In this document: positions 17,610 to 27,138 of the stretch, piece by piece
How positions within the stretch are numbered: position 1 is the stretch's first letter
Layout of the letters: every line of letters begins with the position of its first letter
Assembly: GCA_025964835.1 (NCBI GenBank)
Contig: JAOPYB010000491.1
Span: 1-34,306, forward strand
Length of the DNA stretch: 34,306 nucleotides
From: Nocardioides sp.
GTDB lineage: Bacteria; Actinomycetota; Actinomycetes; Propionibacteriales; Nocardioidaceae
Direction of reading: 5' to 3'
Notes under the pieces: model-generated
Databases searched by the model: none
Seen by the model: the letters and a program-made list of their open reading frames with translations, nothing else
Told to the model about the DNA's origin: nothing
Made by a program: the position numbers and the translations under genes

Positions 17610-18890
17610 TCAGAGCAACGAGCCCCAGGCGCGCTGCTCGAGCTCGGACCGGATCTTGGCGAGGAACGCCGCGGCGTACGCCCCGTCGAGCGCACGGTGG
17701 TCCCACGAGAGGGACAGGTGGCCGACGTGGTGGATCCCGATCGACGGGGTGCCGTCGCTCATGTGCACCACGACAGGCTCCTCGGCGATGCCTTCCAGGC
17801 ACAGGATCGCGACCTCGGGCGGGTTCACCAGCGGGGTACCGGCGAACGTGCCGAAGCCGCCCGGGTTGGTGATCGTGAACGTGCTGCCCGAGAGGTCGTC
17901 GGAGCCGAGCGTCTTGGCGCGAGCCCGTCGAGCGACGTCGCCGACGCGGGAGGCGAGTGCCTCCAGGCGCAGGTCCTGGGCATCGCGCACGACCGGCACG
18001 ACGAGTCCCTGGAAGTCGAGATCGACGGCGACGCCGAGATGGATCGCCGGGTGCACTAGCAGGCCGTCGCCCTTCACCGAGGCGTTGACGAGAGGGAAAT
18101 CCGCGATCGCGTTGACGACGGCGAGGGCGACGAACGGCAGGTAAGTGAGCGACTGTCCGGTGCGTTCCTTGTACGCCGGCCCGTGGGTCCGGCGCGTGAG
18201 GTAGACGTTCTCGTAGTCCACCCGCACGACGGTCGTGACCTGCGGGATCGTGGTGGCCGAGAGCAGCATCCGTTGCCCGGTCACCTTGCGGATGCGCGAA
18301 AACGGCTGCCAGTGCGGGTCGTCCGGAAAGCTCGTCGGGGTCGTCGGGGTCGGTGCGGCGGCGGGCTCCATGACCGTGACAGCGACCGCGGCCGGCGACG
18401 CGGAGGCGCGGGCCGTTGCGGCGAGCACGACGTCCTGCCGGGTGATCCGGCCGCCGTGTCCGGAGCCCGCGATCGTGGCGGGGTCGAGCCGGTGCTCGAC
18501 GAGCAGCCGGCGCACGATGGGCGTCCGGACCCGGTCGTCCCGGGGGGCGAGCGCGCCGGTGCCGCGGCCCGGGGCCGGAGCGGCCGCAACGGAGGCGGGA
18601 TCGTCGACCGACGAACGGGCGGCCGGCGCCTCTGGTGCGGGGGTCGCGGGCTCGTCCGCCGACGCGACCGTCCCGACCAGGGTGCCGATGTCCACTGTGT
18701 CGCCATCGCTCACGAGTTGCGCCGTGAGCACCCCCGCGACGGGGGAAGGGATCTCGGTCTCGACCTTGTCGGTCTCCACGAGCAGCAGCGGCTCGTCGAG
18801 CTCGACGGAGTCGCCGACCTGCTTCAGCCAGGAGGTGATCCTGGCCTCCTCGACGGTGTCGCCCAGTGGCGGCAGGTGGACCTCGACCAT
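17610..18890 (-). CDS. Dihydrolipoamide acyltransferase (E2 of 2-oxoacid dehydrogenase complex)
   Basis: Lipoyl domain VETDKVETEIPSPVAG; E3-binding domain RTPIVRRLLVEHRLDPATIAGSGHGGRITRQDV; catalytic LSLSWDHRALDGAYAAAFL. Confidence 0.93.
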   Translation of the reverse strand: MVEVHLPPLGDTVEEARITSWLKQVGDSVELDEPLLLVETDKVETEIPSPVAGVLTAQLVSDGDTVDIGTLVGTVASADEPATPAPEAPAARSSVDDPASVAAAPAPGRGTGALAPRDDRVRTPIVRRLLVEHRLDPATIAGSGHGGRITRQDVVLAATARASASPAAVAVTVMEPAAAPTPTTPTSFPDDPHWQPFSRIRKVTGQRMLLSATTIPQVTTVVRVDYENVYLTRRTHGPAYKERTGQSLTYLPFVALAVVNAIADFPLVNASVKGDGLLVHPAIHLGVAVDLDFQGLVVPVVRDAQDLRLEALASRVGDVARRARAKTLGSDDLSGSTFTITNPGGFGTFAGTPLVNPPEVAILCLEGIAEEPVVVHMSDGTPSIGIHHVGHLSLSWDHRALDGAYAAAFLAKIRSELEQRAWGSLL

Positions 18891-18965
18891 CGGCGGGGCT
18901 CCTCACAGTGGTTGCGCGGCCGCGGCGGGACGTGTGTCGACCGCCACAGAGCGAACCTAATTCGA

Positions 18966-18985
18966 TATTGACATCAGAGTCAATA
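18966..18985. promoter_or_regulatory. Operator-like site 2: perfect 7-bp inverted repeat TATTGAC-ATCAGA-GTCAATA
   Basis: Between divergent E2 (-) and SDR (+) genes; shares TTGACATC core with the other three sites. Confidence 0.8.
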
Positions 18986-19050
18986 CTTTGTACCGTCCCG
19001 GATGGGTTGTGGCGCCGGTCACGCACAGCATCGCGGACGAGGAGATGGGC

Positions 19051-19878
19051 ATGGAGCTGTTCGGGAAGATTGCGCTGGTCACCGGGGCGAGCCGTGGGCT
19101 GGGCAAGTGCATCGCGCTGGAGCTCGCGTCGAGGGGAGCCGACGTCGCGCTGGCCGCGCGCACCGCGGCGCCGGCGGCGGACGCCTTCGCCCCCGGCACG
19201 CTGCAGGAGACAGCGGCGATGATCGAGGCCATGGGTCGTCGCGCTCTGATCGTGCCGACCGACTTGGCCGACCAGCAGGCCGTCGTCGACATGGTCGAGA
19301 CGACGGTGCGGGAGCTGGGCGGGATCGACCTGCTGATGAACAACGCAGGCATGGGCACCGAGGGCGACATCTGCCAGACCGAGCTCGCCGACTGGAACGC
19401 GATCATCGCGGTCAACCTGACCTCCCAGTTCCTCGCGATCAAGACCGCCGGGCCACACATGCGCGCCCGAGGCGGGGGGGCGATCGTCAACATGGGCTCC
19501 TACCTGGCGCGCGAGTTCCCGGATCCCGACGACAGCAATCCGGTGTCCTCAGCCGCCACCGCGGCCTCGGGACCGGGGATGACGCCGTACGGACTCACGA
19601 AGGCCGCCATCGAGCGGCTCACGACCGGGGCTGCGGCCGACCTGGCGTCGTATGGCATCCGCGTGAACTGCGTGGCGCCCCGGTGGACCGAGACGGAGGG
19701 TCTCAACGCGTGGTTCCCTGAGATCGACAAGACTGAGTGGGAGCGCCCGGAGGACTGGGCCCGCGTCGTGGGCTTCCTGATGTCGCCAGCGGCGGCCGGG
19801 GTCACGGGCCGGATCATCCGGTCCGAGGAGAAGGAACTGATCTGTTCGGCGCAGGCCGGCAGCCCGGTCCTCGTCTGA
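19051..19878 (+). CDS. SDR family oxidoreductase
   Basis: MELFGKIALVTGASRGLGKCIALELAS; LMNNAGMG; YGLTKAA. Start reassigned (GAGGAG 6 nt upstream). Confidence 0.9.
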   Translation: MELFGKIALVTGASRGLGKCIALELASRGADVALAARTAAPAADAFAPGTLQETAAMIEAMGRRALIVPTDLADQQAVVDMVETTVRELGGIDLLMNNAGMGTEGDICQTELADWNAIIAVNLTSQFLAIKTAGPHMRARGGGAIVNMGSYLAREFPDPDDSNPVSSAATAASGPGMTPYGLTKAAIERLTTGAAADLASYGIRVNCVAPRWTETEGLNAWFPEIDKTEWERPEDWARVVGFLMSPAAAGVTGRIIRSEEKELICSAQAGSPVLV

Positions 19879-19905
19879 ACGACTCGAGCGACGGAGCAGA
19901 CAGAG

Positions 19906-20922
19906 ATGGCGAACATCGAGCAGCAGCTGCACGACTACCTGAGCGCGTCCGGGTCGGAGTACCTGACCGACCCGAGCGCCCTGGAGATCACCGCCTTCGC
20001 GCGGATGCCCGAGGGGTGGTCGCGTGAGTGCTTCATGTTCACACTCGAGTGGAAGGACGCCAACGGGGACCAGTCGCGCGACCTGATCCTGCGCAAGGAC
20101 CCGGCCGGCAGCCTCGTCTACACCGACCGTCTGGTCGAGGCGGGCGTGATCCGTGCCCTGGCCGGCACGTCGATCCCGGTGCCGAAGATCTGGTCGCTGG
20201 AGACCGACAACGCTGCGCTCGGTTCGCCCTTCATGATCATGGAGAAGCTGAGCGGCACCTCGTCGCCCGCGGTGCTCTACGCGCCGGACAACGCAGAGAA
20301 CCGCATGAGCATCGGCCGCGACTTCATCCGGCACCTGGCGACCCTGCACAGCCTCGACGTCGAGGCGCTGGAGCTGCCGTTCTTCGAGGACGTGCCGACT
20401 GTGGACAGCGCCGGTGAGGCGTCGCTGCGGCACTGGGAGCAGACGATGGCCGAGCAGCAGCTCGAGCCGCAGCCGTTCCTGACCCAGGTGACCCGGTGGC
20501 TGCGCAACCACATGCCGGTCGCGCCGCGGGTGTCCCTGCTGCACGGCGACTACCGCACCGGCAACTTCCTCTTCGCCGACGACCACGTCACCGGCGTCGT
20601 CGACTGGGAGCTGTCCCGCCTCGGAGACCCGCTGGAGGACCTCGGCTGGGTATTCAAGAACCTGTGGCGGCTCGACGACAGGATCTGCGGCTTCTTCGAC
20701 CGAGAGGAGTTCATCGCGCTGTACGAGGAGTACTCCGGGATCGCCGTCGACCGCGACGCGCTGCACTTCTGGGAGGTGTTCGCGGAGTACAAGCACAGCA
20801 TCATCGGGCTCACCGGCACTCGCACGGCCGTGGACCGCAAGACCGACGAGCTGAACTTCTCGATCGCCCACCTCTACCTGCCGCCGCTCTTCCAGGAGCA
20901 AGCCGTCCGGATCGGGATCTGA
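19906..20922 (+). CDS. Phosphotransferase family protein (APH/choline-kinase fold)
   Basis: LLHGDYRTGNFLFADDHVTGVVDWELSRLGDPLEDLGW. Confidence 0.9.
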   Translation: MANIEQQLHDYLSASGSEYLTDPSALEITAFARMPEGWSRECFMFTLEWKDANGDQSRDLILRKDPAGSLVYTDRLVEAGVIRALAGTSIPVPKIWSLETDNAALGSPFMIMEKLSGTSSPAVLYAPDNAENRMSIGRDFIRHLATLHSLDVEALELPFFEDVPTVDSAGEASLRHWEQTMAEQQLEPQPFLTQVTRWLRNHMPVAPRVSLLHGDYRTGNFLFADDHVTGVVDWELSRLGDPLEDLGWVFKNLWRLDDRICGFFDREEFIALYEEYSGIAVDRDALHFWEVFAEYKHSIIGLTGTRTAVDRKTDELNFSIAHLYLPPLFQEQAVRIGI

Positions 20923-20931
20923 GGAGACCGC

Positions 20932-21381
20932 ATGCGACCCACCACCACGGAGCTCCTCGAGCAGCTCGATCATGTCCTGGAGACGCAGATCATGCCGCGG
21001 CTGCCCGACGAACACACCAAGGCGCGGATGAACGTCGCCAGCCAGATCCTGCGCGCCGTCCACAACCGGGTGCTGATGCAGGGCGAGACGATCGCCGCCG
21101 ACAACGCGGACATCGTCGCCCTGCTCGCCCGACTCGACGGACGCTCGGACCCGGGAGGCGAGGCGCCGTACGTCAGCGTCGACACCCTCGCCGCGCGCAA
21201 CGACGAGCTCAAGGCACAGCTCGTCGGCGCCCTCAACGGCCTTGATGACCTCCCCGAGGAGGCACGTGCCGCCGCCGACGCGGCAGCCAACGCCTACCTC
21301 CGCCGTCAGCTCGACCGCGAGCTCGAGCTGACGGCACTGCCCTCCTTCGGGGACGCCCCCGTCGACCTGCCACTCGTCTGA
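20932..21381 (+). CDS. Conserved protein downstream of phosphotransferase (possibly DUF6285; recalled, not verified)
   Basis: MRPTTTELLEQLDHVLETQIMPRLPDEHTKARMNVASQILRAVHNRVL; start 10 nt after the kinase gene. Confidence 0.65.
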   Translation: MRPTTTELLEQLDHVLETQIMPRLPDEHTKARMNVASQILRAVHNRVLMQGETIAADNADIVALLARLDGRSDPGGEAPYVSVDTLAARNDELKAQLVGALNGLDDLPEEARAAADAAANAYLRRQLDRELELTALPSFGDAPVDLPLV

Positions 21382-21408
21382 CCCGACCCACTGCGAAAGG
21401 CACGTCCC

Positions 21409-22311
21409 ATGACCGAGGAAGTCCTCGACCCTGAGCTCAGCGCTGTTCTCGACAACGTGCTGGCCAAGGATGCTTCGCGCTTCTCCCTGCACGGGCGGGT
21501 CGCCGTGGTCACGGGGGCGTCGTACGGCCTGGGGCAGCTCTTCGCCGAGACCCTGGCCGCCGCCGGGGCAGATCTCGTGCTGACCGCCCGCTCCGAGGAG
21601 AAGCTCCAGGACACGAAGAAGCTCGTCGAGGCGCGCGGTAGCCGTGCCATCACGGTGCGTGCCGACATCCGCGTGTACGACGAGGTCGCGGCCGTCACCC
21701 AGGCCGCGGTCGACGAGTTCGGCCGGCTCGACGTGATGGTCAACAACGCTGGCATCGGCGACCCGCGAGGCCTGCACTCCGAGATCCTCGAGCCGGAGAA
21801 GCCCAAGGAGGAGATCGAGACCGACCTCATCGGCACCTGGTACGGCATGCGCGCCGCGGCGCCTCACATGCTCCGGCAGGGGCGAGGCAGCATCATCAAC
21901 ATCTCGTCGATCCTCGGCATGGCCGGCCACGAGCATCGCACCCCCGGCTACGTCGCGGCCAAGGCCGGCGTCAACATGCTGACCCGCTCGCTCGGCTGCG
22001 AGTGGGCCGACCGCGGGGTCCGGGTCAACGCCCTGGCGCCCAACTACTTCCTCTCCGAGTCCACCCGCTGGATGTTCGAGCAGAGCGGCATGGACGACTG
22101 GGTCCGCAGCCGGACGCCGATGCGTCGCGCGGGCCGCAGCGAGGACCTGATCGGGCCTCTGCTCTTCCTCGCGAGCGACGCGGCGTCGTACGTCACCGGC
22201 GCGGTCATCCCCGTGGACGGCGGCTGGAGCGCCAGTGCCGGCTACGCCCAGACCGCGCCGCCCTTCGACGGCTGGGACGAGGCCAACCGGCCGATCGTCC
22301 CCGAGGTGTGA
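21409..22311 (+). CDS. SDR family oxidoreductase
   Basis: AVVTGASYGLGQLFAE; VMVNNAGIGDP; YVAAKAGVNMLTR; PVDGGWSA. Confidence 0.9.
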   Translation: MTEEVLDPELSAVLDNVLAKDASRFSLHGRVAVVTGASYGLGQLFAETLAAAGADLVLTARSEEKLQDTKKLVEARGSRAITVRADIRVYDEVAAVTQAAVDEFGRLDVMVNNAGIGDPRGLHSEILEPEKPKEEIETDLIGTWYGMRAAAPHMLRQGRGSIINISSILGMAGHEHRTPGYVAAKAGVNMLTRSLGCEWADRGVRVNALAPNYFLSESTRWMFEQSGMDDWVRSRTPMRRAGRSEDLIGPLLFLASDAASYVTGAVIPVDGGWSASAGYAQTAPPFDGWDEANRPIVPEV

Positions 22312-23894
22312 GCGGGGTGGGTGACTCCGATGCCACCTCCGGGCGCAGCGACATCGAGGAGCTGATCCGGCGCCACGCCGCCGAGCGGCCACGTGACACC
22401 TGGCTGCTGTGGAAGGACGAGGCCTACTCGTGGTCCGACGTCCTCGACGCGGCACGCAAGGTCGCCAACGGGCTGGTCGAACGCGGCGTCCGGCCGGGTC
22501 AGCGCGTGGCGTTGATGATGCCGAACGGCCCGGAGTTCCTGTGGTCGCACTTCGGCGTCGTCTTCGCGGGCGCCTTGTCGGTGCCGCTGAACATCTCGCA
22601 GCGCGGCACCACGCTCGAGTACATCCTCGCCGACTCCGGCGCGGTCGCGACGATCTTCGCGGACGACCTGCGCGACGTCGTGACCCGAGCGGCGGGAGCG
22701 TGTCCCGACCTGCGCGAGCTGATCACCGTCGGCGGCGTCCGAGACGCCGAGGTCCGGCACACGTTCGACGACCTGATGGCATCGCCGGCCGCCGACCTCG
22801 ACCTGGGCAACGACGCCGCCGGTGGGGGCGTCGGCCTGATGTACACCTCCGGCACCACCGGCCCGCCCAAGGGCGTGGTGACCAAGGCCTACGACCTGCG
22901 CAGCCTCGAGGCCCTCATCGCCGAGGCCGGCATCCGGCCGGGCGAGACGATGTACACCCCGCTGCCGCTGTACCACGGCAATGCCCTGGTGGTCTCCGCG
23001 CTCGGGTCGATGGTCGCAGGCGGGCGCCTCGCCCTCGGCGCGAAGTTCAGCGCGTCCCGGTTCTGGGACGACATCCGCCGGTACGACGCGGTGGAGTTCA
23101 ACGCCCTCGGCGGGATCATCCCGATCCTGCTCAAGCAGCCGCTGCGGCCCGACGACTCCGACAACCCGGTGCGTGTGGTGCTCTCCGCGGGCGCACCCTC
23201 CGACGAGCGGTGGGACGAGTTCCAGGACCGGTTCGGCGTGCGCCTGGTCGAGTGGTTCGGCATGGTCGACTCGCCCGGCACGCTGCTCAACGCCTCCGGA
23301 CGCCCCGGCAGCATGGGCCAGCCGGTCGGCGGCGTCGACTTCCGCATCGTCGACGACCACGACCAGGAGCTCCCGCCGGGCCAGGTCGGGGAGCTTCTGT
23401 TCAAGCACCCCGCCGGGCAGCTCTCGCACTACCACAACAACGAGCAGGCGACCCAGGACGCCTATCGCGGCGGCTGGTTCCACTCGGGCGATCTCGCCTC
23501 GATGGACGCGGACGGCTGGTTCTACTTCCGGGGCCGCAAGAAGCAGTCGATGCGTCGCCGCGGCGAGAACATCTCCGCCTGGGAGATCGAGTCCGTGGTG
23601 ATCCAACATCCCGCCGTGCGCGAGTGCGCGGCGTACGGCGTGCCGTCCGAGATGGGCGAGGAGGAGGTCGTGGTGGCCGTGGTCCCGGTGGAGGGTGCAC
23701 AGCTGCGCCCGCAGGACGTCGTCACCTTCTGCGAGGGGTCCCTGGCCCACTACGCGGTGCCCCGTTACGTCACGGTCGTCGCCGAGCTGCCCAAGACCGG
23801 CACGCAGAAGATCCAGTACGAGGCGTTGAAGCAGACCTGGTCGCCGGCGGACGCCTGGGACCGCGAAGCACATGCCGAGGAGGCACGCTCATGA
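22308..23894 (+). CDS. AMP-dependent acyl-CoA ligase/synthetase
   Basis: GLMYTSGTTGPPKGVV; GWFHSGDLASMDADGWFYFRGRKKQSMRRRGENISAWEIE. GTGA overlap with SDR stop. Confidence 0.93.
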   Translation: MSGVGDSDATSGRSDIEELIRRHAAERPRDTWLLWKDEAYSWSDVLDAARKVANGLVERGVRPGQRVALMMPNGPEFLWSHFGVVFAGALSVPLNISQRGTTLEYILADSGAVATIFADDLRDVVTRAAGACPDLRELITVGGVRDAEVRHTFDDLMASPAADLDLGNDAAGGGVGLMYTSGTTGPPKGVVTKAYDLRSLEALIAEAGIRPGETMYTPLPLYHGNALVVSALGSMVAGGRLALGAKFSASRFWDDIRRYDAVEFNALGGIIPILLKQPLRPDDSDNPVRVVLSAGAPSDERWDEFQDRFGVRLVEWFGMVDSPGTLLNASGRPGSMGQPVGGVDFRIVDDHDQELPPGQVGELLFKHPAGQLSHYHNNEQATQDAYRGGWFHSGDLASMDADGWFYFRGRKKQSMRRRGENISAWEIESVVIQHPAVRECAAYGVPSEMGEEEVVVAVVPVEGAQLRPQDVVTFCEGSLAHYAVPRYVTVVAELPKTGTQKIQYEALKQTWSPADAWDREAHAEEARS

Positions 23895-25090
23895 GGAACG
23901 TCTACGTCGCGGGTGCACACATGACCCGGTTCGCCAAGCTGCCCGACGAGACCGTGCGGACGCTGACCGAGGCCGCTGTGGGCGGTGCTCTCGCCGACGC
24001 CGACATCGCACCCAGTGAGGTCGAGACGACCTTCTTCGGCAATGCGATCAGCGGGATCATCACCGGCCAGGAGATGGTGCGCGGGCAGTCAGCCCTACGC
24101 AACACCGGAGTCCTCGGCGGCCCGGTGGTCAACGTCGAGAACGCCTGCTCGTCCTCGTCGTCGGCGTTCAACCTCGCCTGGCTCGCAGTCGCCTCCGGGC
24201 AGGTTGACGTAGCGCTGGCTGTCGGCTCGGAGAAGATGACCGAGCCGACCGGCCTCAAGGCCAAGGCGGCGCTCGAGTCCGCCGTGGACCTCGAGGAGGT
24301 CGCCGTCCTCAAGGCTCGGCTCGGCGACAACGACGAGGGAGAGGGCGACCGCTCCTTCTTCATGGACCTGTACGCCGGCACCGCCCGCGCCTACCTCGAG
24401 CGCACCGGTGCGACAGCCGTGGACTTCGCACAGGTCTCCGTCAAGAACCACCTGCACAGCTCGCTCAACCCGCACGCTCAGTTTCGCAAGACCACCACTG
24501 TCGAGGAGGTCCTGGCGAGCCGGACGATCGTCGACCCGCTGACGCTGTTGATGTGCTCGGCTATCGGAGACGGCGGCGCTGCGGTGGTGCTTGTCTCCGA
24601 GGAGATGCTCCGGACCGACCGTGCCAAGGTCAAGGTGCTGGCGAGCGTCCTGACCTCGGGCTACGCACAGCAGACGACGGCGTACGACGACTCGGCTGTG
24701 GTTCGCGCCGCGCGGAAGGCGTACGAGATCGCGGGAGTGGGGCCCGAGGACCTCGACCTGGTCGAGCTCCACGACGCGGCCGCACCGGCCGAGCTCGTGC
24801 TCTACGAGGAGCTCGGGCTGTGCGCGCAGGGCGACGGCGCGAAGCTCCTGGCGTCCGGCGAGACGACGCTCGGCGGCCGGGTCCCGGTCAACACCAGCGG
24901 CGGGCTGCTGGGCAAGGGGCACCCGGTCGGGGCGACCGGGTGCGCGCAGATCACCGAGATCGTCGACCAGATGTGGGGTCGCGCGGGAGCGCGTCAGGTC
25001 CCCGGCGTCCGGGTCGCGCTCGCGGAGAACGGCGGCGGCTACATCGGGAGCGACTCGGCGGCCGCCGTCGTCAACATCCTGTCGCGCTGA
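23891..25090 (+). CDS. Thiolase family protein (SCP2/lipid-transfer-type thiolase)
   Basis: NVENACSSSSSAFNLAW; LVELHDAAAPAELVLYEELG; VNTSGGLLGKGHPVGATG. Confidence 0.9.
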   Translation: MRNVYVAGAHMTRFAKLPDETVRTLTEAAVGGALADADIAPSEVETTFFGNAISGIITGQEMVRGQSALRNTGVLGGPVVNVENACSSSSSAFNLAWLAVASGQVDVALAVGSEKMTEPTGLKAKAALESAVDLEEVAVLKARLGDNDEGEGDRSFFMDLYAGTARAYLERTGATAVDFAQVSVKNHLHSSLNPHAQFRKTTTVEEVLASRTIVDPLTLLMCSAIGDGGAAVVLVSEEMLRTDRAKVKVLASVLTSGYAQQTTAYDDSAVVRAARKAYEIAGVGPEDLDLVELHDAAAPAELVLYEELGLCAQGDGAKLLASGETTLGGRVPVNTSGGLLGKGHPVGATGCAQITEIVDQMWGRAGARQVPGVRVALAENGGGYIGSDSAAAVVNILSR

Positions 25091-25133
25091 CGCGGCACAC
25101 CAGACACACCAACAAGCATCGAAAGGATCGGTC

Positions 25134-25916
25134 GTGGAGTTCAAAGAGGTCGTCGGCAACCGGCGCTCCGTGAGGCACTTCCTGCCCTACAAGCAGGTTG
25201 AGCGGGAGAAGATCCAGGTCATGCTCGAGGCGGCCAACCGGTCGTCGAGGTCGATGAACGCCGACTACGTCAAGGCGATCGTCGTCAACCGTGACGAGCT
25301 CAGTGAGGAGCTGCGCGACTCACTGCGCAACCCCACGACGACGCTCGACCTGGACATGGCGCCCACCTACATCATGTGGTTCATCAACCTGAAGTACCCG
25401 GAGGGCACCAAGGAGCGGCTCAAGCAGCTCATCGACCACGGTGTCAACACGCCCAGCCACGGCTGGTCGCACGCGTACGTCGACGGCGTCATCCAGAAGA
25501 CCGTCATCGACAAGATCGCCGGTGACGACGCCCGCCTGAACTGGATGGGTGCGATCGAGACCGGACAGGCCATCGCCCAGGCACTCCTGGCGGCGTACGA
25601 CGAGGGCCTCGGCGCGTGCCTGCACAACTTCACCGACACCAAGATCCGCGAGGCGCTCAACGTGCCAGACCACTGGCGCCGCGCCTGGATCATGCTGGTC
25701 GGCTACCCGGCGATGGGTGCCGAGGACGGTGGCCAGCGCCCCCGTCGTCCGCTGGGCGAGAACTTCAAGTTCGGCAACGCCGACACGCCGTTCGAGTCCG
25801 ATCCCGCGGTAGTTGCACGACTCACCGAGGCCAAGCTCATCCAGGCCCCCAGTCCCACGCCACACCGGTTCGAGGAGATCCGTCTCTTCAACCGCGAGTT
25901 CGGACTGCCCGAGTGA
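25134..25916 (+). CDS. Nitroreductase family protein
   Basis: MEFKEVVGNRRSVRHFLPYKQVEREKIQVMLEAANRSSRSMN...; ETGQAIAQALLAAYDEGLGAC...MLVGYPAMG. Confidence 0.85.
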   Translation: MEFKEVVGNRRSVRHFLPYKQVEREKIQVMLEAANRSSRSMNADYVKAIVVNRDELSEELRDSLRNPTTTLDLDMAPTYIMWFINLKYPEGTKERLKQLIDHGVNTPSHGWSHAYVDGVIQKTVIDKIAGDDARLNWMGAIETGQAIAQALLAAYDEGLGACLHNFTDTKIREALNVPDHWRRAWIMLVGYPAMGAEDGGQRPRRPLGENFKFGNADTPFESDPAVVARLTEAKLIQAPSPTPHRFEEIRLFNREFGLPE

Positions 25917-25947
25917 CCGCGCGACCCATTCGATTCGAGCGAGAGAG

Positions 25948-26322
25948 ATGTCTGACGTCATGACGAACGAGCACACCGTCGAAAGCCTGAAGCCGACCTT
26001 CGAGGTCAAGCGTTGGCTCGAGAGCGCCAAGCTGGACACGGAGCCAGAGATCGAGCAGGACTCCCGGGTGCGGGTGCTGGCCCAGTTCTGCAACCATCAG
26101 GGTCGCCACCCCAAGGACATGATCGAGGCGGTCCTGCGCGGGGGCGAGGAGGACGGGCAGTACACGATCGCCATCAAGGCCCGCCGCGAGCTGGACGAGG
26201 CCATCAACACCTTCGGCGACACGCTCGGCCTCTCCTTGCACCAGAACATCACCGCCGGCAACGTCGTCCGGAGCTTCTTCATCCACAACGGCGTGCAGAT
26301 GCAGGGGCGTCCCTCGCTGTGA
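25948..26322 (+). CDS. Small protein of unknown function (124 aa)
   Basis: Frame bracketed by nitroreductase and an overlapping GTGA start of the next gene. Confidence 0.7.
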   Translation: MSDVMTNEHTVESLKPTFEVKRWLESAKLDTEPEIEQDSRVRVLAQFCNHQGRHPKDMIEAVLRGGEEDGQYTIAIKARRELDEAINTFGDTLGLSLHQNITAGNVVRSFFIHNGVQMQGRPSL

Positions 26323-27110
26323 CGACCGGAAGCCTGCTCGGTCCCCAACCGCTGAAGTGGACCTACATCTACGGGCTCGGCGACTCGCCAGAGGCGGCCG
26401 CCTGGCACCGGGACGAGTGGGTGCAGGGACTCGTGGACGTCGACGGAGTGAGCCGCGTCGTCGTCCACGAGTCTCGCAAGGCCCCCCAGCCCGACGACGT
26501 CTCGCGCCCGCTCAACGACTGGGCCGGTCTGGTCGAGGTGCACCTGGACGACCTGTCCGTCGTCACCGGCCCGCTGGCCGCACGCGCCCGCGCCGAAATG
26601 GGCGGCCGGTTCACGGCGCTGCGCGGCATCGTCTCCACGGTGAGCGAGGAGTACGACCTGCGCCGCGACGTGCCGGCACAGCAGCACCCGTACGCCACCG
26701 AGAGCATCACCTGGAAGACCGTGCCACCGCCGGCGGGCGAGCCGGGCGACACCGACGACCTGTGGCGCTACGTCTACTTCTTCCGCTACAAGGACGGGGT
26801 CCCGTGGGTCGAGGGTGAGGACTGGTATCTCGGCCACCACACCCGTGAGGGCCGTCAGCTCCCGGGTCTGCGGCGCTACGTGACCTGGCGACGCCGACGC
26901 TGCGACGCCCTGACCGGCGAGGATGCCGCCCTGTTCAACGGCTTCGCTCGCTACACCGAGCTGTGCTTCGAGACCTTCGAGGGCTGGCACGACGCGACCC
27001 ACGCCCGCGGCCCCAACTGGCGGATGCCCGAGGCATGGCCGGGCGGCGTGTGGACCGACTACCAACAGCTGTTCATCGGCACGTCGCCCGACCTCGACGT
27101 CACCGGCTGA
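26319..27110 (+). CDS. Two-domain EthD-like protein (263 aa)
   Basis: LWRYVYFFRYKDGVPWVEGEDWYLGHHTREGRQLPGLRRYVTWRR matches the 17162 product (YLIKYPEGVAIEDGERWYLGTHTQEAKQ); N-terminal half LKWTYIYGLGDSPEAAAWHRDEWVQGL resembles a second such domain. Confidence 0.65.
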   Translation: MTTGSLLGPQPLKWTYIYGLGDSPEAAAWHRDEWVQGLVDVDGVSRVVVHESRKAPQPDDVSRPLNDWAGLVEVHLDDLSVVTGPLAARARAEMGGRFTALRGIVSTVSEEYDLRRDVPAQQHPYATESITWKTVPPPAGEPGDTDDLWRYVYFFRYKDGVPWVEGEDWYLGHHTREGRQLPGLRRYVTWRRRRCDALTGEDAALFNGFARYTELCFETFEGWHDATHARGPNWRMPEAWPGGVWTDYQQLFIGTSPDLDVTG

Positions 27111-27138
27111 CCCACCCAACACGAGACGGACGGACATC

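Noticed and set aside
19549-22455. 968-aa minus-strand ORF (and similar long antisense ORFs, e.g. 17395-19458 and 22242-23873)
   Set aside because: Antisense to well-supported conserved genes; typical long spurious ORFs from high GC codon bias.
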